This document shows, piece by piece, positions 40,227 through 54,900 of a stretch of 64,000 bases of DNA. Source of the stretch: Paramecium sonneborni (taxonomy: Eukaryota > Ciliophora > Oligohymenophorea > Peniculida > Parameciidae); NCBI GenBank assembly GCA_905182985.1, contig CAJJDN010000018.1, positions 663,830-727,829 of the forward strand, written 5' to 3'. The translations under genes and the position numbers were made by a program. Positions within the stretch are counted from its first letter, which is position 1; the number at the start of each line of letters is the position of its first letter. The notes beneath the pieces are model-generated. The model worked only from the letters and a program-made list of their open reading frames with translations. It was not told the DNA's origin and made no database searches.

Positions 40227-41855
40227 TCAAGATAACAAAGATTCTCTTGAATCAATCCAGATTTAATCTCTATCCGAATGTTTAGTTAATAATAACAACA
40301 AATGAATCTAAAATGATATTTATTGTTACTTTTCTTGATTATTTCAATAATTTTGTGATTTAACTATTTGAAGTTATTAATTTGTATTTAGTATTTGACC
40401 AAGGATTAGCTTTATAATACAATAATAATTAAACTATAGAGCTATTTTGAGATTGAATAGCATAATAAATTGGAGAATATCCTTTGAGATCTTAATTATC
40501 AGGATAGGCACCACTTTATAACAATCTTTCAGTCATATCATAATGCTAATGAATTATACTAATATGTAATGGTGTTTAACCATTTTCATTAATGTCAAAA
40601 GCATAATATCTACATTTTTAAAGCATAAAATTAATTAGAATACAATTATTTTCTTCAACTGCTTCAAAAAATTAAAAAGATCCTTCTCTTTCATATGGTT
40701 TTTTTTAAATAACACCATGTTAAAATAATTCTTTTATAGTAAGTTTCATTTATTTCATTTTCTTAACGCAATCTACAATTAAATAAAACATTTTCTTGAA
40801 TATTGATTTAACTTGTTCACTATAAATATCATTTGACCTTTTTTTATATTTTTAGGAGGATTTTATTGATTATATTACACTTTATTAAGATTAAATTTAT
40901 TATTTAGGCTTTTCTTAATGTTCTTTTTCAACTTGATGTATGAATCTTTTTAAAAAGGTTGTTGATATTCTCATTTTATTTTTAATTGAATTGACTCGAG
41001 ATGTTTCTTCTGATAATTATCTTAATTAAATTTCATCTTATTTTACTTTTTCTTCTAAAAAAGTTTTCTTCTTATCAAAATATTATTAAATTATAGTTTA
41101 TAATTTTTTTTCTGGAGTAGTTGGGTGTTAAAATGATTCTTCGAGAAATTTTAAATTTCTTGTAAATGTTTCTCTTTCTTTATTTTTAATCCTTATAGGA
41201 ATACGTTTATCATTAATGGCAAGCATTTTACCAATTTTTTCTTTGATGTCCTTAGGATGCTAAGTTTCTAAACGTTAATATTATTATATTTCATTTTCAA
41301 TAGTAGATGTAGCTTTTGAGTCTTCAACAGTTTTTCTTCTCATAATTTTATTATCCATATTTATTAATGCTAATGCTTTTGAAAATGAATTACTTGCTTG
41401 TCCATTCATAATTGCTATCTATTTAACTATTTTGTTAAATAATGAATACATTAAAATTCACATAATCAATTGTAGGTATATTGGAATGCCTCTTTTAAAT
41501 GGAGATTCTTTTATTTGTAATTTCAAATTCATCTTCCATTCTACTTTCAATTTTACGAATTCCAATTTTAGGAGTATTAGAATTTAATGATTAATTTTAT
41601 GGTTATGAAGATTATTTCATTCTACGACTTGTTTAAGCTCTTTTATGACTTTGTTAAATGGTCACATTCTAAATTTATAAAAGAATGACTTACATTAAAT
41701 TAAGCAAGAGGTTCACTTTATTACATTTTACTTTTTCCTTCTCTTACTGATGTTTTTCTTTTTATTGTAAATGATTTTTCAGTCTTACCATCTATGTAAC
41801 TATATTCAAAGGTATCAATAAATAATGGCTTGAAAACATAGTTGAATTTACTCAT
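40227..41855 (-). CDS. Ankyrin-repeat protein, paralogue A
   Basis: ATG 41855-41853 (chosen because it aligns with the start of paralogue B; an in-frame ATG at 41909 also exists), TGA 40229-40227. Introns at 41669-41693, 41419-41449 and 40308-40329 (25, 31, 22 nt) give 1551 nt, 516 aa. The N-terminal two thirds is charged, Gln/Lys-rich and probably helical or disordered. The C-terminal third contains two to three ankyrin repeats: I-N-E-N-G-Q-T-P-L-H-I-S-I-I-H-Q and D-L-K-G-Y-S-P-I-Y-Y-A-I-Q. The last exon ends in an L-L-x-L-L-T ... D-Q-I-W-I motif conserved in B, which confirms the last intron. Likely a protein-interaction adaptor. It follows B in the same direction with 43 bp between them. 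Confidence 0.85.
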
Positions 41856-41898
41856 TTTATATAATTTAAGTTTAAATATTTTATTTATTAATATATAA

Positions 41899-43379
41899 TC
41901 AAAACTCATAAAAAACTCTACAATAATTAATCCAAGTTTATTATCTAGTATTATAGGGTGTCATCATCAACAACATATCAAGCTAAACATAAATAATTAC
42001 ATATTTACTCTTCTTGCTATTTTAAGCATTTTAGTCAATGTTGGGTCATCAGTTTCATAAGTACAACCAGGATAAGACCAAGGATTACATTTATGTGATA
42101 ACAATAATTATACTAATTCTTTTTAATTATTTATAAGTGCATAATAGAGTGGAGTTCTGTTACTAATATCTCTTACATCTGGATAAGTTCCATGATGAAA
42201 TAACATTTTTGCTATTGATAGATGTCCTTTTCTACAACAAATATGTAATGCAGTCTAAAAGTTTTCATTTAGATCAAAAGCATAAAATCTGCATTTATCA
42301 AGCATTAATTTTACTAAATCTTAATCATTTTTAGTCACTCCTTTAAAAAATACATAAGAACCTTCTCTTTAATATGGCTTTTTTAATATTGTCCTACTTT
42401 ATAATAATAATTCAGGTTCCAATTTCATGAATCTTAATTTCTTCACACAATCTAATATTAATGCTCTCATTTTTTCTAATTTCATCCTCACTGTTGTACT
42501 AAATACAGCTCCTATCTTTCTTTTTTTTTATGGATCCTTTTTTGTCCTTATTGCTTATGCCCAATATTTATATGATTCTTTTAATAATTCTGGATCTTAT
42601 TTCTCTTTATTCTTTAATTATTATGAAACACCAATAAATTCTTTAAAAAATGTAGATGAAATCTTTAAATCTCTTTCTGCTGAACTTGTGTATAAAATTG
42701 ATCTTTTTGATATATTAATATCATCAACCCTTTAAGAAAGTCGTTAAAGATGAACACTTTTTCTTGATAAATAATTTTAAACTTTATCTTATATTTATTA
42801 GTCTGCATTATTTTGTTATGATCTTGATTATTCCTCTTATTATTATTTTTACTTCTCTAATTATTATTTTTCTGATCCTAATTTTTAAGCCTTTGGACTT
42901 AATTAAGGACTTTCAACTTTTCTAAAAAGTTAGCCTTAGTCTAACATTGATAAAACCTGCTTTTTCATCTACTTTTAATGGTATGATTTATGTTATTAAG
43001 TAAACATTTCAGCAAAACCATTTATTTTATTTTATTTTCTTAATAGCTTGTTATCTTATATAATTAGCTATCTCACTTTTTGATTAGTATGACTATTCAA
43101 AGGCTTTTCTTTAATCTAATTTCTTCAAATTTATACATTAAACTCAATATATTATTGCATATTAATATCTGAATTTCCTAATTTTTGATTCAACGTCAGT
43201 TACCTTTTTGATTTCTTCTTATCTGTAGTAACAGGCTCAATGTGAAATGATTAGCTAGCCACCTTTTATCTAAAGTAAGGATAGTAATCAACTTTTTTTT
43301 TTATTGAAAATGATTTCTCTTCACCTCCCAATCTGTACTTATATTAACAAGTTTCTATGAGTAATGGTTTGTAAATCAT
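41899..43379 (-). CDS. Ankyrin-repeat protein, paralogue B
   Basis: ATG 43379-43377, TGA 41901-41899, introns at 43116-43136 (21 nt) and 41983-42008 (26 nt); 1434 nt spliced, 477 aa. It opens with M-I-Y-K-P-L-L-I-E-T, matching V-F-K-P-L-F-I-D-T of paralogue A, and has a similar Gln/Lys-rich middle. It ends with ankyrin repeats: L-N-E-N-F-Q-T-A-L-H-I-C-C-R-K-G-H and D-I-S-N-R-T-P-L-Y-Y-A-L-I. Shared first and last intron sites with A point to a tandem duplication. Proposed role: scaffold or adaptor; no partner can be inferred from the sequence. Confidence 0.87.
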
Positions 43380-43872
43380 AATATAATTTATTATTATTTT
43401 TAAATTAAAATAAACTAATCCTAATTCATTTTTAATATATTTAAATTTTGAATAATATAACAAACTTTCTTTATTAATACTAATCAAATCAACTTCATCT
43501 AAAAAAATAGTTGACTAAAACTAATCATTCGTAATTAAAATTTTTGTTATTCTCGTAAACTAAATTCCAGAACAAATGATAATATAAAGAATGTAATAAA
43601 TGAAAATATACTAAAATAAGAACATTAAAATCTTCATGTTTTAAAGATTATTTCATCAAAACTTTTTTAAAACAAGCTTGAAGTCAATTTCATTAAGTAG
43701 TTTAAAATTCTAAAACATTTGAATAAATAGAATAATATAGAAATAGTCTTTTTCACACTTTTCTTTTAAATATAATTTTATTCTTAAGAAACTAATTTAA
43801 ATTTTTGATCTTTTTTTTTTATATATTTGATCAATAAAAAAATAGAAAGTCTAATAATAATTTAAGTTTTAA
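43380..43872. other. Divergent intergenic region
   Basis: About 490 AT-rich bases between the starts of the ankyrin gene B (-) and the first alpha-kinase gene (+). I see no gene here; it presumably carries both promoters. Confidence 0.6.
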
Positions 43873-46524
43873 ATGATTACTAATGATATAAGTAAAATTT
43901 GCAATAAAACAATATTTTGTCGAGAATAAGATTGTTAATAAAGTCATTAAAGAAAATTTGTTGGAATATGTTTGGAATATTTGAAATAAGAAAGTGATGA
44001 TGAAGATGATTAAAATTATTATAAAAAAAAATGTTCTAATCCTCATTGTTAACTATATCATTTTGATAGTATTAAAATGCATTTATTGCTTTAAATGTCT
44101 TCAATAAATGGTATATGGTTATATAATTTATGCCCTTAAAAAAATTGCAATTTTGTATAATGTTAATATCTACATAAAAAATGGGCCTAAGATGTATGTA
44201 TGAAATTTATGTTAACAGGATGCAAAAAATTATAATGTAAAAAGCACATTGATTGGTGTAAACTTAGAGAAGAGGTATATAAATAATATAATGTTTCTGA
44301 AATAAATCCAGAGAAAATTAATTAGAAATAAGAAAATAAATATATTATTCATTTAAAGAATTAAAATTTATGCATAGAAAATTTAAAAGGTATTTGCCCA
44401 AATTTAAAATGTAAATAAATACATTGTGATTGGGAAGATATTCCATATAAATCTTGCTTTAAATAATCAGTTTATCCCTGTACTAATTAAATTTCTTAGA
44501 ATAATTTTATAGAGGCAGCATAAAATATATAAATTTAATAATTATGTGATAAAGAGAAATTGATAAAATTATAAAGGGAAATAAATTAAGCTAATATCAT
44601 AGATGTAATATTTATATTAGATTTAACATTGTCAATGAAACATTGGTTGAATACTATAAAATGTGAAATTACTAATATAATTTATCAATTCAAAGAAAAG
44701 ATCAATGGATATGGAATAAGAGTAGGATTTGTTGGATATCGAGATGTATGTGAAGCTGAAGACTAAATAGTATGTAGATGTTTAACTGATAATTTTGAAG
44801 AAATAACCAGATTTATTTAGGATTAAGAAGCTAAAGGTGGAGGTGATTAAGCTGAAGATGTTATTTCTGGATTAAAATAAGGATTAAAATTAAATATATC
44901 TTTACATCCAGATAGTATTTTATGTACATTTTTAATTGCTGATGCTCCTTGTCATGGTAAATAATATCATCATGAAGATATTTCAGATGATTTACAAGAT
45001 TAAATTGAACCTTAAAGTTTAGAAAATATAATGAAATAATATAAGCAAGTAAAGAAGCTTAGTTTTTTCACTTGTTTTAAAATAAGAGATTCAACTGATT
45101 TAATGTTTTAAAAAATGTAAGAAGGATTTCCTGATCTGATAATAACTAGAAAAAGTTAGCCAAGTGATTTTCCTTAATTAGTTACATTTGCTCTTGAATC
45201 ATCAATTTCAATAACCTTAAATCAATAGGACTCTCCCTTAAGATCTTAATTTTTATATACAGAAGCTAATTTTATACAACCAAAAATTATTAATTACGAT
45301 ATTTCAAAAAGATACTAAAAAAAATCATAATTTTGGGAAAATTTTTCTGTTTATGTTGATGAAAATTAAAGAAGTGGTGCCACTGCTTTAGAAATCAAAT
45401 TATAACCTGAAATTACTTTAGCAAATCCATAAAATGAAGCTTTAAGGAATACTTATGTTTTTTAAGTTTTTGATGCTATTAATAATAGATATATGGTTGC
45501 TAAATTATCCAAAGAGCATGTTAAAAAATATAGAGAAAATGAATTAACAGAAAATGATATTGAAATTGCTGAAGAATAGGCAAAAACTAGATATTATGTT
45601 GCTGCATATGCAAATGAATTAGCATTTCTATTTAGATAAAAAACAAAAGAATTTGATGGTATACCTCCAATTTTTTATGTCACACCTATTCTTTATAAAT
45701 TGGAAAGTCCATTTTATGGAGTAAAGTAATTATATGCAGAAACATGCATTAATTAAGCAAAATTTAAATGGAAAAAGTATACAGATTATTATTTTTATTC
45801 TTCTTTTAGCCATTTTACTTATACAGAAACAGAAGGAACTCTAGTTATATTAGATTTATAAGGATCAGATAATATTTTAACTGATGCTTCCATATAAACC
45901 TTAGAAAATAAAATTCCAATCTTAGAGAAGGATCACACAAATTAAAAATAAATAGGAATAACTATTTTTTTAAATTAATAACACTAATAATGTAGTTTAA
46001 TATGTTAAATGCTTAAATTATCAAGAAAGAACTTTTCAATTTAAAATCCAGAAATTAATAAAAATTTATGGTAATTATAGGATCACCAAATGGTTTTAGT
46101 AATATGTGAATCATGTTTACAATTAAGATCATATTCTTTAGATTAATTTAAATAAATGAATGAAATTAAATGTGATAATTGTAGAGATTTATAAAAATAA
46201 CCAATACAGTCATTATGTAAATGTTGTTTAAGTTTATATCCTCATGACCCTAATGAAGATTTATAAACCTTAACTGTTTATGGTTTTTGTAAAATATGTA
46301 AATCAAATTGTCTTCAAAGAGCAAGTGCATGTATATACTGTTCAAATTATTGCACATTAAAATTAAAATAAATTGGTACATTCCAAAAATATATTTGCGT
46401 AATAGGATATTAATACTTATAAACACTCTATTGTAAGGATTGTTAAACAAAATATCAATTTTAATTTATTCTTTCAGAACAAGATTACAAAGATGGAAAT
46501 TTTATATGTTGTTAGAAAAAATGA
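43873..46524 (+). CDS. CCCH zinc finger - vWA - alpha-kinase protein, paralogue 1
   Basis: ATG 43873, TGA 46522-46524, 883 aa, no intron needed. Residues 1-200 hold several Cys/His clusters of CCCH type, such as C-S-N-P-H-C-Q-L-Y-H, C-P-Q-K-N-C-x5-C-x3-H and C-P-N-L-K-C-K-Q-I-H-C. From about residue 244 a von Willebrand A domain begins with D-L-T-L-S-M, a MIDAS-like D-x-T-x-S motif. Around residues 480-715 an alpha-kinase domain shows S-H-F-T-Y, D-L-Q-G-S-D-N-I-L-T-D (from about 661) and the zinc-binding H-x2-C-x3-C-x2-L-x-L (from about 704). A Cys-rich C-terminal region of many C-x2-C pairs follows. Resembles Dictyostelium VwkA with added RNA-type zinc fingers. Likely an atypical Ser/Thr kinase. 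Confidence 0.85.
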
Positions 46525-46656
46525 CAAAATATTTTTTATTTTTTTGTAAACTCATTTATTTATAAATTTATATAACTTTTAGTTTTAGAGATTCTTCTTA
46601 ATAAATTATTTAAAGCTGAACATTGGAATCTTTAAGTCTGATTTTTAATATCTTAA

Positions 46657-47804
46657 TTAAAATTATTCTAATATATAAATATCAAATTAAATAAGTATTC
46701 CATCAAGATTAATTCATAATAATTTATATGAATATAGTTTATAATTATTAAGAAAACTGAGAATATCTTAAAATATTACACATTTGAAATTCAAAAGTTA
46801 AACTTCTTAGAAACTTTAGCTTTTTTATTTTCTTTATATTCATCTTTTTAAGGTAGGTGTATTTATTTTTTAATCACTAAATTTATTTCTATAATCATTT
46901 TTAATTTTTCTTAAAAGCATAACACTTTTTCTTTTTTCTTCTGATGAAATGATATTTATTATCTTCACATTTCCATAGTTTGTTATTTAATTTTATTGTA
47001 TTTCTTTTAGTAAAAAAGGTGATGTTTTGCTGCTTCATGAAAATATTAAATAATTTTGATTTATAGCCAGAATTTAAAATATGATTTTTCTTGCTTGCTT
47101 GTTTCTTCGAGATATTTAGTCTAAAATTAAAAACTTTTATTTCTAGATTATCTATTAATTCTCATTTTTTTCTCCTATTCAATTTATTAAAATTATTTTT
47201 ATAAAAAAAATTATTGATAGAATTTATAAATTATATAATTGATATTATAAAATAGGATTGAAAAATATTAATGTAGACTATTATTATTTCTATTATTTCT
47301 GTATAAAGATGAAAAAATTAAGTACACAAATTTTGTTTAATTTAGAAATGATGGCTAAGGTTCCTATATGATTTGATTTACTTTTATTTTTGATTTCCTT
47401 GTTTAAACTTTTGTTTTTTAACAAATTTTCAGGAATTTATTAATTCCCAATATAACTTGATTTTCTTTAAATATATGAACTAAAATTTCTTTTAATGACT
47501 CTAAACCTTTTTAAGCTTTTAATAGAAATAGAAAATTATTTTACTTTATTATATTAAATATGTAATTAACATAATATATCAAGTATTAATTATTTTATAT
47601 AAAAATTAGATCAAACTAGATTATAATTTATTCTTAAATTGAAGATAAAAAAAAATCTCAAAAATAAAAAACAATCAAGCCAAATAGAGTTACTTTTATA
47701 GAATCCTCACCAAGAACTGGGTGTTCGATGTCTGTTATGTTGATTTCTTATTATTTAGTTATGCATTTTCCCTCCTTCCACACGCAATATTCTTATTTTT
47801 GGCA
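46657..47804. repeat. Direct duplication, copy 1 (probable unmerged contig end)
   Basis: These 1148 bases recur right after the single N at 47805 (47806-48953), and I see no difference between the copies. The copy includes a truncated end of the giant minus-strand gene, cut exactly at the N. Confidence 0.9.
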
Positions 47805-47805
47805 N
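47805..47805. other. Assembly gap (single N)
   Basis: A lone N at the junction of the two 1148-bp copies, the same signature as at 3517. Confidence 0.97.
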
Positions 47806-48953
47806 TTAAAATTATTCTAATATATAAATATCAAATTAAATAAGTATTCCATCAAGATTAATTCATAATAATTTATATGAATATAGTTTATAATTATTAA
47901 GAAAACTGAGAATATCTTAAAATATTACACATTTGAAATTCAAAAGTTAAACTTCTTAGAAACTTTAGCTTTTTTATTTTCTTTATATTCATCTTTTTAA
48001 GGTAGGTGTATTTATTTTTTAATCACTAAATTTATTTCTATAATCATTTTTAATTTTTCTTAAAAGCATAACACTTTTTCTTTTTTCTTCTGATGAAATG
48101 ATATTTATTATCTTCACATTTCCATAGTTTGTTATTTAATTTTATTGTATTTCTTTTAGTAAAAAAGGTGATGTTTTGCTGCTTCATGAAAATATTAAAT
48201 AATTTTGATTTATAGCCAGAATTTAAAATATGATTTTTCTTGCTTGCTTGTTTCTTCGAGATATTTAGTCTAAAATTAAAAACTTTTATTTCTAGATTAT
48301 CTATTAATTCTCATTTTTTTCTCCTATTCAATTTATTAAAATTATTTTTATAAAAAAAATTATTGATAGAATTTATAAATTATATAATTGATATTATAAA
48401 ATAGGATTGAAAAATATTAATGTAGACTATTATTATTTCTATTATTTCTGTATAAAGATGAAAAAATTAAGTACACAAATTTTGTTTAATTTAGAAATGA
48501 TGGCTAAGGTTCCTATATGATTTGATTTACTTTTATTTTTGATTTCCTTGTTTAAACTTTTGTTTTTTAACAAATTTTCAGGAATTTATTAATTCCCAAT
48601 ATAACTTGATTTTCTTTAAATATATGAACTAAAATTTCTTTTAATGACTCTAAACCTTTTTAAGCTTTTAATAGAAATAGAAAATTATTTTACTTTATTA
48701 TATTAAATATGTAATTAACATAATATATCAAGTATTAATTATTTTATATAAAAATTAGATCAAACTAGATTATAATTTATTCTTAAATTGAAGATAAAAA
48801 AAAATCTCAAAAATAAAAAACAATCAAGCCAAATAGAGTTACTTTTATAGAATCCTCACCAAGAACTGGGTGTTCGATGTCTGTTATGTTGATTTCTTAT
48901 TATTTAGTTATGCATTTTCCCTCCTTCCACACGCAATATTCTTATTTTTGGCA
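47806..48953. repeat. Direct duplication, copy 2 (probable unmerged contig end)
   Basis: Second copy of 46657-47804. This one is continuous with the rest of the giant gene, so it is the copy in true context on that side. Confidence 0.9.
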
Positions 48954-51900
48954 ATCTTCAGGAATTGAAGTATAATCACATGATTAAAAGCACTAAATAA
49001 AAAAAAAAATATACATCTTTTATAAATCTACAGTAGTTTTTTGAAATACAGTCTTTTTCCTGTCCAAAATTATGACAAATTTAGGATTCGCATTTCATTT
49101 TATCATAATTATATTTGCAAAAATTATCATATGTTAGACAAATGCAAAGGCTAGATATTTCTTCGCATGATACACAAGTTTCATCAGATATTTGAACACA
49201 AATATAATTATCATATAAAACCCCTGAACATACTGGTTGAGTTGATAAATATCTACATGGTACATCAGTACAAATAGAATGTTCATTAAATTAAGTCCAA
49301 TAACATTTATTATTTTAATAGTACATTTACTAGCACAAATCTTAATCTTATATTTTAGAACATTCGATCTATTCTTCACAAATATTTTCTTTCGTATTCC
49401 AAAAACAGTTTTTACTTGAACATGTCGATTATTTCATATCTATACATTAAAGAAATTTACAGGATTTTTCAAATTTACAATATTAAACATATTTTGAACA
49501 GTTTTCTTCATCAAGTAATTCACAATTTAGTGAATCACATTAATTTAGATTGGAATTTAAGATACAAGGTTAAAGATTAATAGTTGGACAGCTATATAAT
49601 GGTTATTTAATATCTTAACAAGATTTAGCAGATTTACATTATTCTACATTATTTAAATAACAATATGAATGATTGAATTAAAAACCATTACAATTATCGT
49701 AAGGAAGATCTTCGCATTATTTCCAATCACATTAATTATTTTATTTTACAATACAATGATCAAAAGAATTACATATTTTATGATTTTCAATTTAATTACA
49801 ATTTTAATCTATAACATTTGAGCATAGACATTAATTATATTTGAAATAACAATTTATTTATTGTTAACAACCTGATTAACTTAATCCTTTAATTTCACAT
49901 AATTCTTCTGTAGCTTAAGAACAACCAAATGTTAGTTCATTGAATTTGCAAGAATCCTAAGCATTTTAGCAAACTTTATAATTAGCAATAGGATATTAAT
50001 TACAATCATAATGTTGATTTTATACTTTTTGACAAAATCCTGTAAATACACATTCATCAATTTAAATGCAACCAAAAATATTTAAACTCATTGTATCGCA
50101 AGTAGCTTCAGTAAGATTTGGAATATCACATTTTTTATTTTTAATATCGAAATAGCAAGCATCTTGATAAACTAATTAACATACTTTCGGATTAACATCC
50201 TTAGGTACCAATAAACATGAAGTAACAGGGAAATAATCATCACAATAATAATTATTAGTTTGATTATTAATCTTCCAAATACAAGGAAAATTAGAAATAT
50301 TTAAACAAGCATATTTATTTAAACCAGGATGTGTACAATTAATAGTATTAATATCAACTAATTGACATCCCTAATTAGAATATCCACATGGTTAATTTAT
50401 ATCAATTTTAGTACAAGAAATTGAAGTCCAATAAGATCTTTCACAATGATCATTAGTATTAAAAATATCTATATAATAGCATTTCTTTTAAATAGTATTC
50501 CAAGAACATGGTTAATTTTTAATAGCTAGACATGCTTCTTTATTTATTCCCAGAATTTCAGGTTTACAAGTCAATTCATTTATATTTTCAATTATTACAC
50601 ATCCATTAATAGATTATTCATATCTAACCTTATTTCCATTACTAACTAAACTGCATGCATTTTAGTTAATTTAGGCAAGTTAATTAGGAAGATTATCAGT
50701 GATTGATTAACATTAAAAATCTTTCCATATACAATGTTATCCAGGTTTTCTTACTTTTAAACATGCTGTATAACTAATGTTCTTTGAACATTAAATTTAA
50801 TCTATATTAGTAATAGGTATACAATGACCCTATACAACATCTTCTTCATCTTAATAGAAATATTTCTTAACTCTATATACTTGCTCATTCCATAAACAAT
50901 CACTTATAGTTTGTTATAAGCAAGCATTTTTGTTTATTGTATCTAAACAATTATTTACATTTTCTTACTAAATAAATAGAAGACATTCTTCATCTTTGTA
51001 AATACACATTTAATTGTGTACTTCAACATTCATACAAGATCTTTGATTTCCAGAAGATTCTGTTACAAATTAACAACCTAAATAAGCTGATTCTTCTGAA
51101 TACTGACATTTATCTTCTTTCATATCCCATATACATGAAACAGACTTCATTCTTTTACATTATTAACTTGATTAAGAATAACCACATGTAGTTGGTTACT
51201 GAGTTTAACATTTATATTCACTAGATATGTATACACATAGAGTGTTTTTTATTGAAGCACAAACCAAAAAGCTAGCATTTATTATTTTATCACATTCTGT
51301 TATTCTATTTTATAAACTTTAACATCCATCAACTGTCCATTCACATTCATAAATCTTTTGATTAAGACATGTATCTTTTTAATCTGCTTCTCTGCAACAC
51401 CTTTCAGCATCTTTAAAAGTACAATTCAAGATTCCATTATTAGGACCATAACAATAATCAAGGAAAGAACATAATAAACTTTTTGATGTCTGAGTTAAAC
51501 AAGCAATCTTATTTAATCCTCTTTCACAAGAGAACTCTTCCTAAGGATATACATTCCTGCAAGCATTATTCTTTAAATCAAAAGTACAGGGAATGTCCAT
51601 TGCCTATTCACAGAATTAATAGTGATTAATATTCACTATGCTTAAACAGCTCATTTCACTAAATTATTTTACTACTTATGGCTTGCATTGTTCTCCATCA
51701 AATTAACAATATTGATTTTATGTTTGAATGTTAACACAACCATGCCTATTCACAGCTTATTCACATTTAATGATGCTGTAAGATTAATAATAGATTTTTT
51801 TGCATTAATTAGATTCAATTAAGCATCCTTCATTTGTAACTTATTTGCATTGAAATTTACTATCATTTTTGATATCTTTACAAAATTAATATCCGGTGTG

Positions 51901-54900
51901 ATTCAATCTGTAACAATTTTCATCAAAAATACAATTAGTTTTATCAATTTCACAACCTGTTTTATTTAATCCTTTTTCTTCAGGATCTTTTTCAACACAA
52001 CTTATAATTTAAGTTTCAATTAGTTCACATTTAAATAATGATTTATTATATTAACATGGAGGAGTTAAAGCATTTAAAGAACAAAATGCTCCTGAATTAA
52101 TATCTTTAATTTAATCACATTTTTGATATTTAAATTCTTCTAAATTAGCATTGACACATCTATTATTTTAATATTAACAAAACTAAAAAGGAGTCTTTAT
52201 ACTTAAACATGCAATTTTATTTAAAGAAGCACTGCATTTAAGGTAGACCAATTAAGAGGATTTAACTACTTAACAGGTTTCTTACCACATGAGAGCTTTT
52301 AAATCGTTAAATATTTCACATGTCATTTAATTAAATGAATATATATTTGATAAGACATAATTTTATTAATAACTGGATTAAGTTTTTTCAGTATAAGGAA
52401 TACATTTTTTATTTTATTTATCAAAAAAGCATGGAACATCAGTACTTCTTGAGCAAGTAAAAGGATTAGTTTATAATTCATCTTTATAACATATAGATAG
52501 ATCAACCTTAGTAGTATCAATATTTCTACATCCAATTTTTTTATCAAAATAACAATATTGTCCTTTGGTGATTAATGATAAACACTTATCTTCATTAATA
52601 TCATCAGTACATTGAAGATTACCAAAAGATGTAATACATTTTGAATTTTTGAATTCACAATTATATCCTTAAGTAATGAATAAGCATCCCTTATAATTAA
52701 GACCTGGACATTTTTAAGGTGTGGTAATAACTTCGCAATTTTGAGTACTATAATTAAACATACATGGAGTATCTCGGTCTCTTAAACATGCTCTATAATT
52801 AACTATAGATTTATTTTAAGATAAGTAGATGCAATTATCATTATCATCAAGTGGAATACATTAACCCAACATAAATTTACATGCAACATTTAATCTAACA
52901 CATGAATATTGATTTAAAGTAGGTTTACAGGTTTTTAATACTTAGATTTCCTTTAATTCCATCTTTCTACATGAACCATTGATGAATTCACAATATTGAG
53001 ATGTTTTCAATAGACATGAGTACTTATTCATTCCAACATAAGTGCAATCATTTATTTTAAGATTCTTAAAGGTAATATCTAAACATTTCTATTATGCAAC
53101 ACTATAAATTAAGGCAATTCCAATATCTAAGTTTCCGTCTGTGGATTTAATAGTTAATTCAACAGGTTTACATACACCTTAAGTATAAGGAAATAAGGTT
53201 CTTATATTTTCTAAGGATTTAATGATATATGGTTAACAAAATATATCAAATTTGCAAGCAGCATCTTAATAAAGACAAGCTTCTTAATTTAAATAGGATA
53301 AGCATCCTAATTTAGATTCTTCAGTTTTTTCACATTTACTATTTATAAATTTGCATTTCCCTTTTGCTAATTTTGCACATGCATATTCATTTATGTTTAA
53401 CATAGAGGATACTTAACAAGAAATGTTATCAGTAGGAATGATTTCTCTACATATATTTTATATATCATGTATACAACCTTATTAAGCTTAGATTTAGGTA
53501 CAGGTGTATGAATTAAAGCGATTTATAAAAGATTGTTAACCATTTGTTAGAAAATTATTACAAGAAGAAGGATTCTATTAAAATTCTAAATTGTAACACT
53601 TTTCATAAATATCTGACCATCCACATGCAATATTATTTGAATACAAACATAAATATTAATTTAAATTATTACATGTATTGATAGAAATTATACTAGTATT
53701 ATCTTGACTGCATTTAAATGAAGCCCATTTACAATTTGTAACCATAGATCTTAAACAGAGAGATTCAGTTTTTAATTAATCACATTGTCCCTTATAAGGA
53801 TCAAATTGAATACATAAAGAACTTACAGGGTCTATCCAACAAATATTCATTTATTTAGTATAACAAGCATCAACATTTAGAATAGTGCAATCAATTTTAC
53901 TATTATTTTATATCTATAATTCTTAACAATGAAAATTCTCCCATTTACATAAGACTCCTTTTGTATTTCTAAGACAAGCATATTTGTTTAGATTATTGCA
54001 GCTAGATTAAATTGTATCAGTAATTTTGTAACATTTTCTTTGATTATCAATATACTTGGTAGGATAATCTTGACATCTTTAACATGCTTTTAATGAAACC
54101 GTATATAGTAATAAATCATTACATGAATAATGAGTAGCATCCTAACAGCTATCATTAACAAAAGCACAAGCTTAATCAACATTTCCACATATCTCTTCTT
54201 TAAATGTAGTTTCTAATACATTAACTTAAACACATAGAATCCATTTATTAGACCCATCTTCATTTAATTAAGGGACTTATTTAGTTTATTAACAGTATCC
54301 TAAATATGTATAATTACATCCACATTTTTCACATAAAGATTTACTAAAACTTTTATCACAAAGGTATTTTCCATTTGAATCTTATGTTGGCTTTGTATTT
54401 ATACATTTAGTACCATCATATCTACAATCATTATTAGCCTTAGCACATAAAACAGGTTAAAGATCACTACTTAATATGCTTTCACATGAAAATGATGAAT
54501 TATATGTAGTAAGAGGTACACAAGTCTTATATTATTTTTAAACAGTTTTACATTTATTTCCTGGTTTAATACTATCAGATCCATTTTAACAAATTGCTTT
54601 TTAACTTGAACTAGCATAACAATTATTTGCGATTTAACCACATTCAAAAATGTTATGTTCGTTGCCTTATATTTACTTGCAACCTCCTTAATCTAAATCA
54701 AAATAACAATTTTAACTTAATTCTAAACATAAAGCTTTTGCAAAAGTATTACTACAAATAAAAACTTTATTTTCCCTTAATGAACACCAATGACTAAGTA
54801 TGTAATTCTTTTATGGTATACAATTGCCTTAAAATGCTTAGCCATATGGAAATGTTAATTCCATCTAACATTAATTATTTTATTCACATTATGTTTTGGC

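Larger units (their letters stand above)
46525..48806. other. Intergenic region inflated by an assembly duplication
   Basis: Convergent spacer between the first alpha-kinase gene and the giant gene on the minus strand. It contains no recognisable gene besides a copy of the last bases of the giant gene (about 47660-47804) within the duplicated segment. After removing one copy the real spacer would be about 1.1 kb. Confidence 0.65.

Noticed and set aside
42427..42735. 102-codon + strand frame rich in Phe, Leu and Tyr
   Set aside because: It is antisense to ankyrin gene B, which is supported by two introns, an exact frame and a paralogue. The hydrophobic look comes from AT-rich antisense codons.
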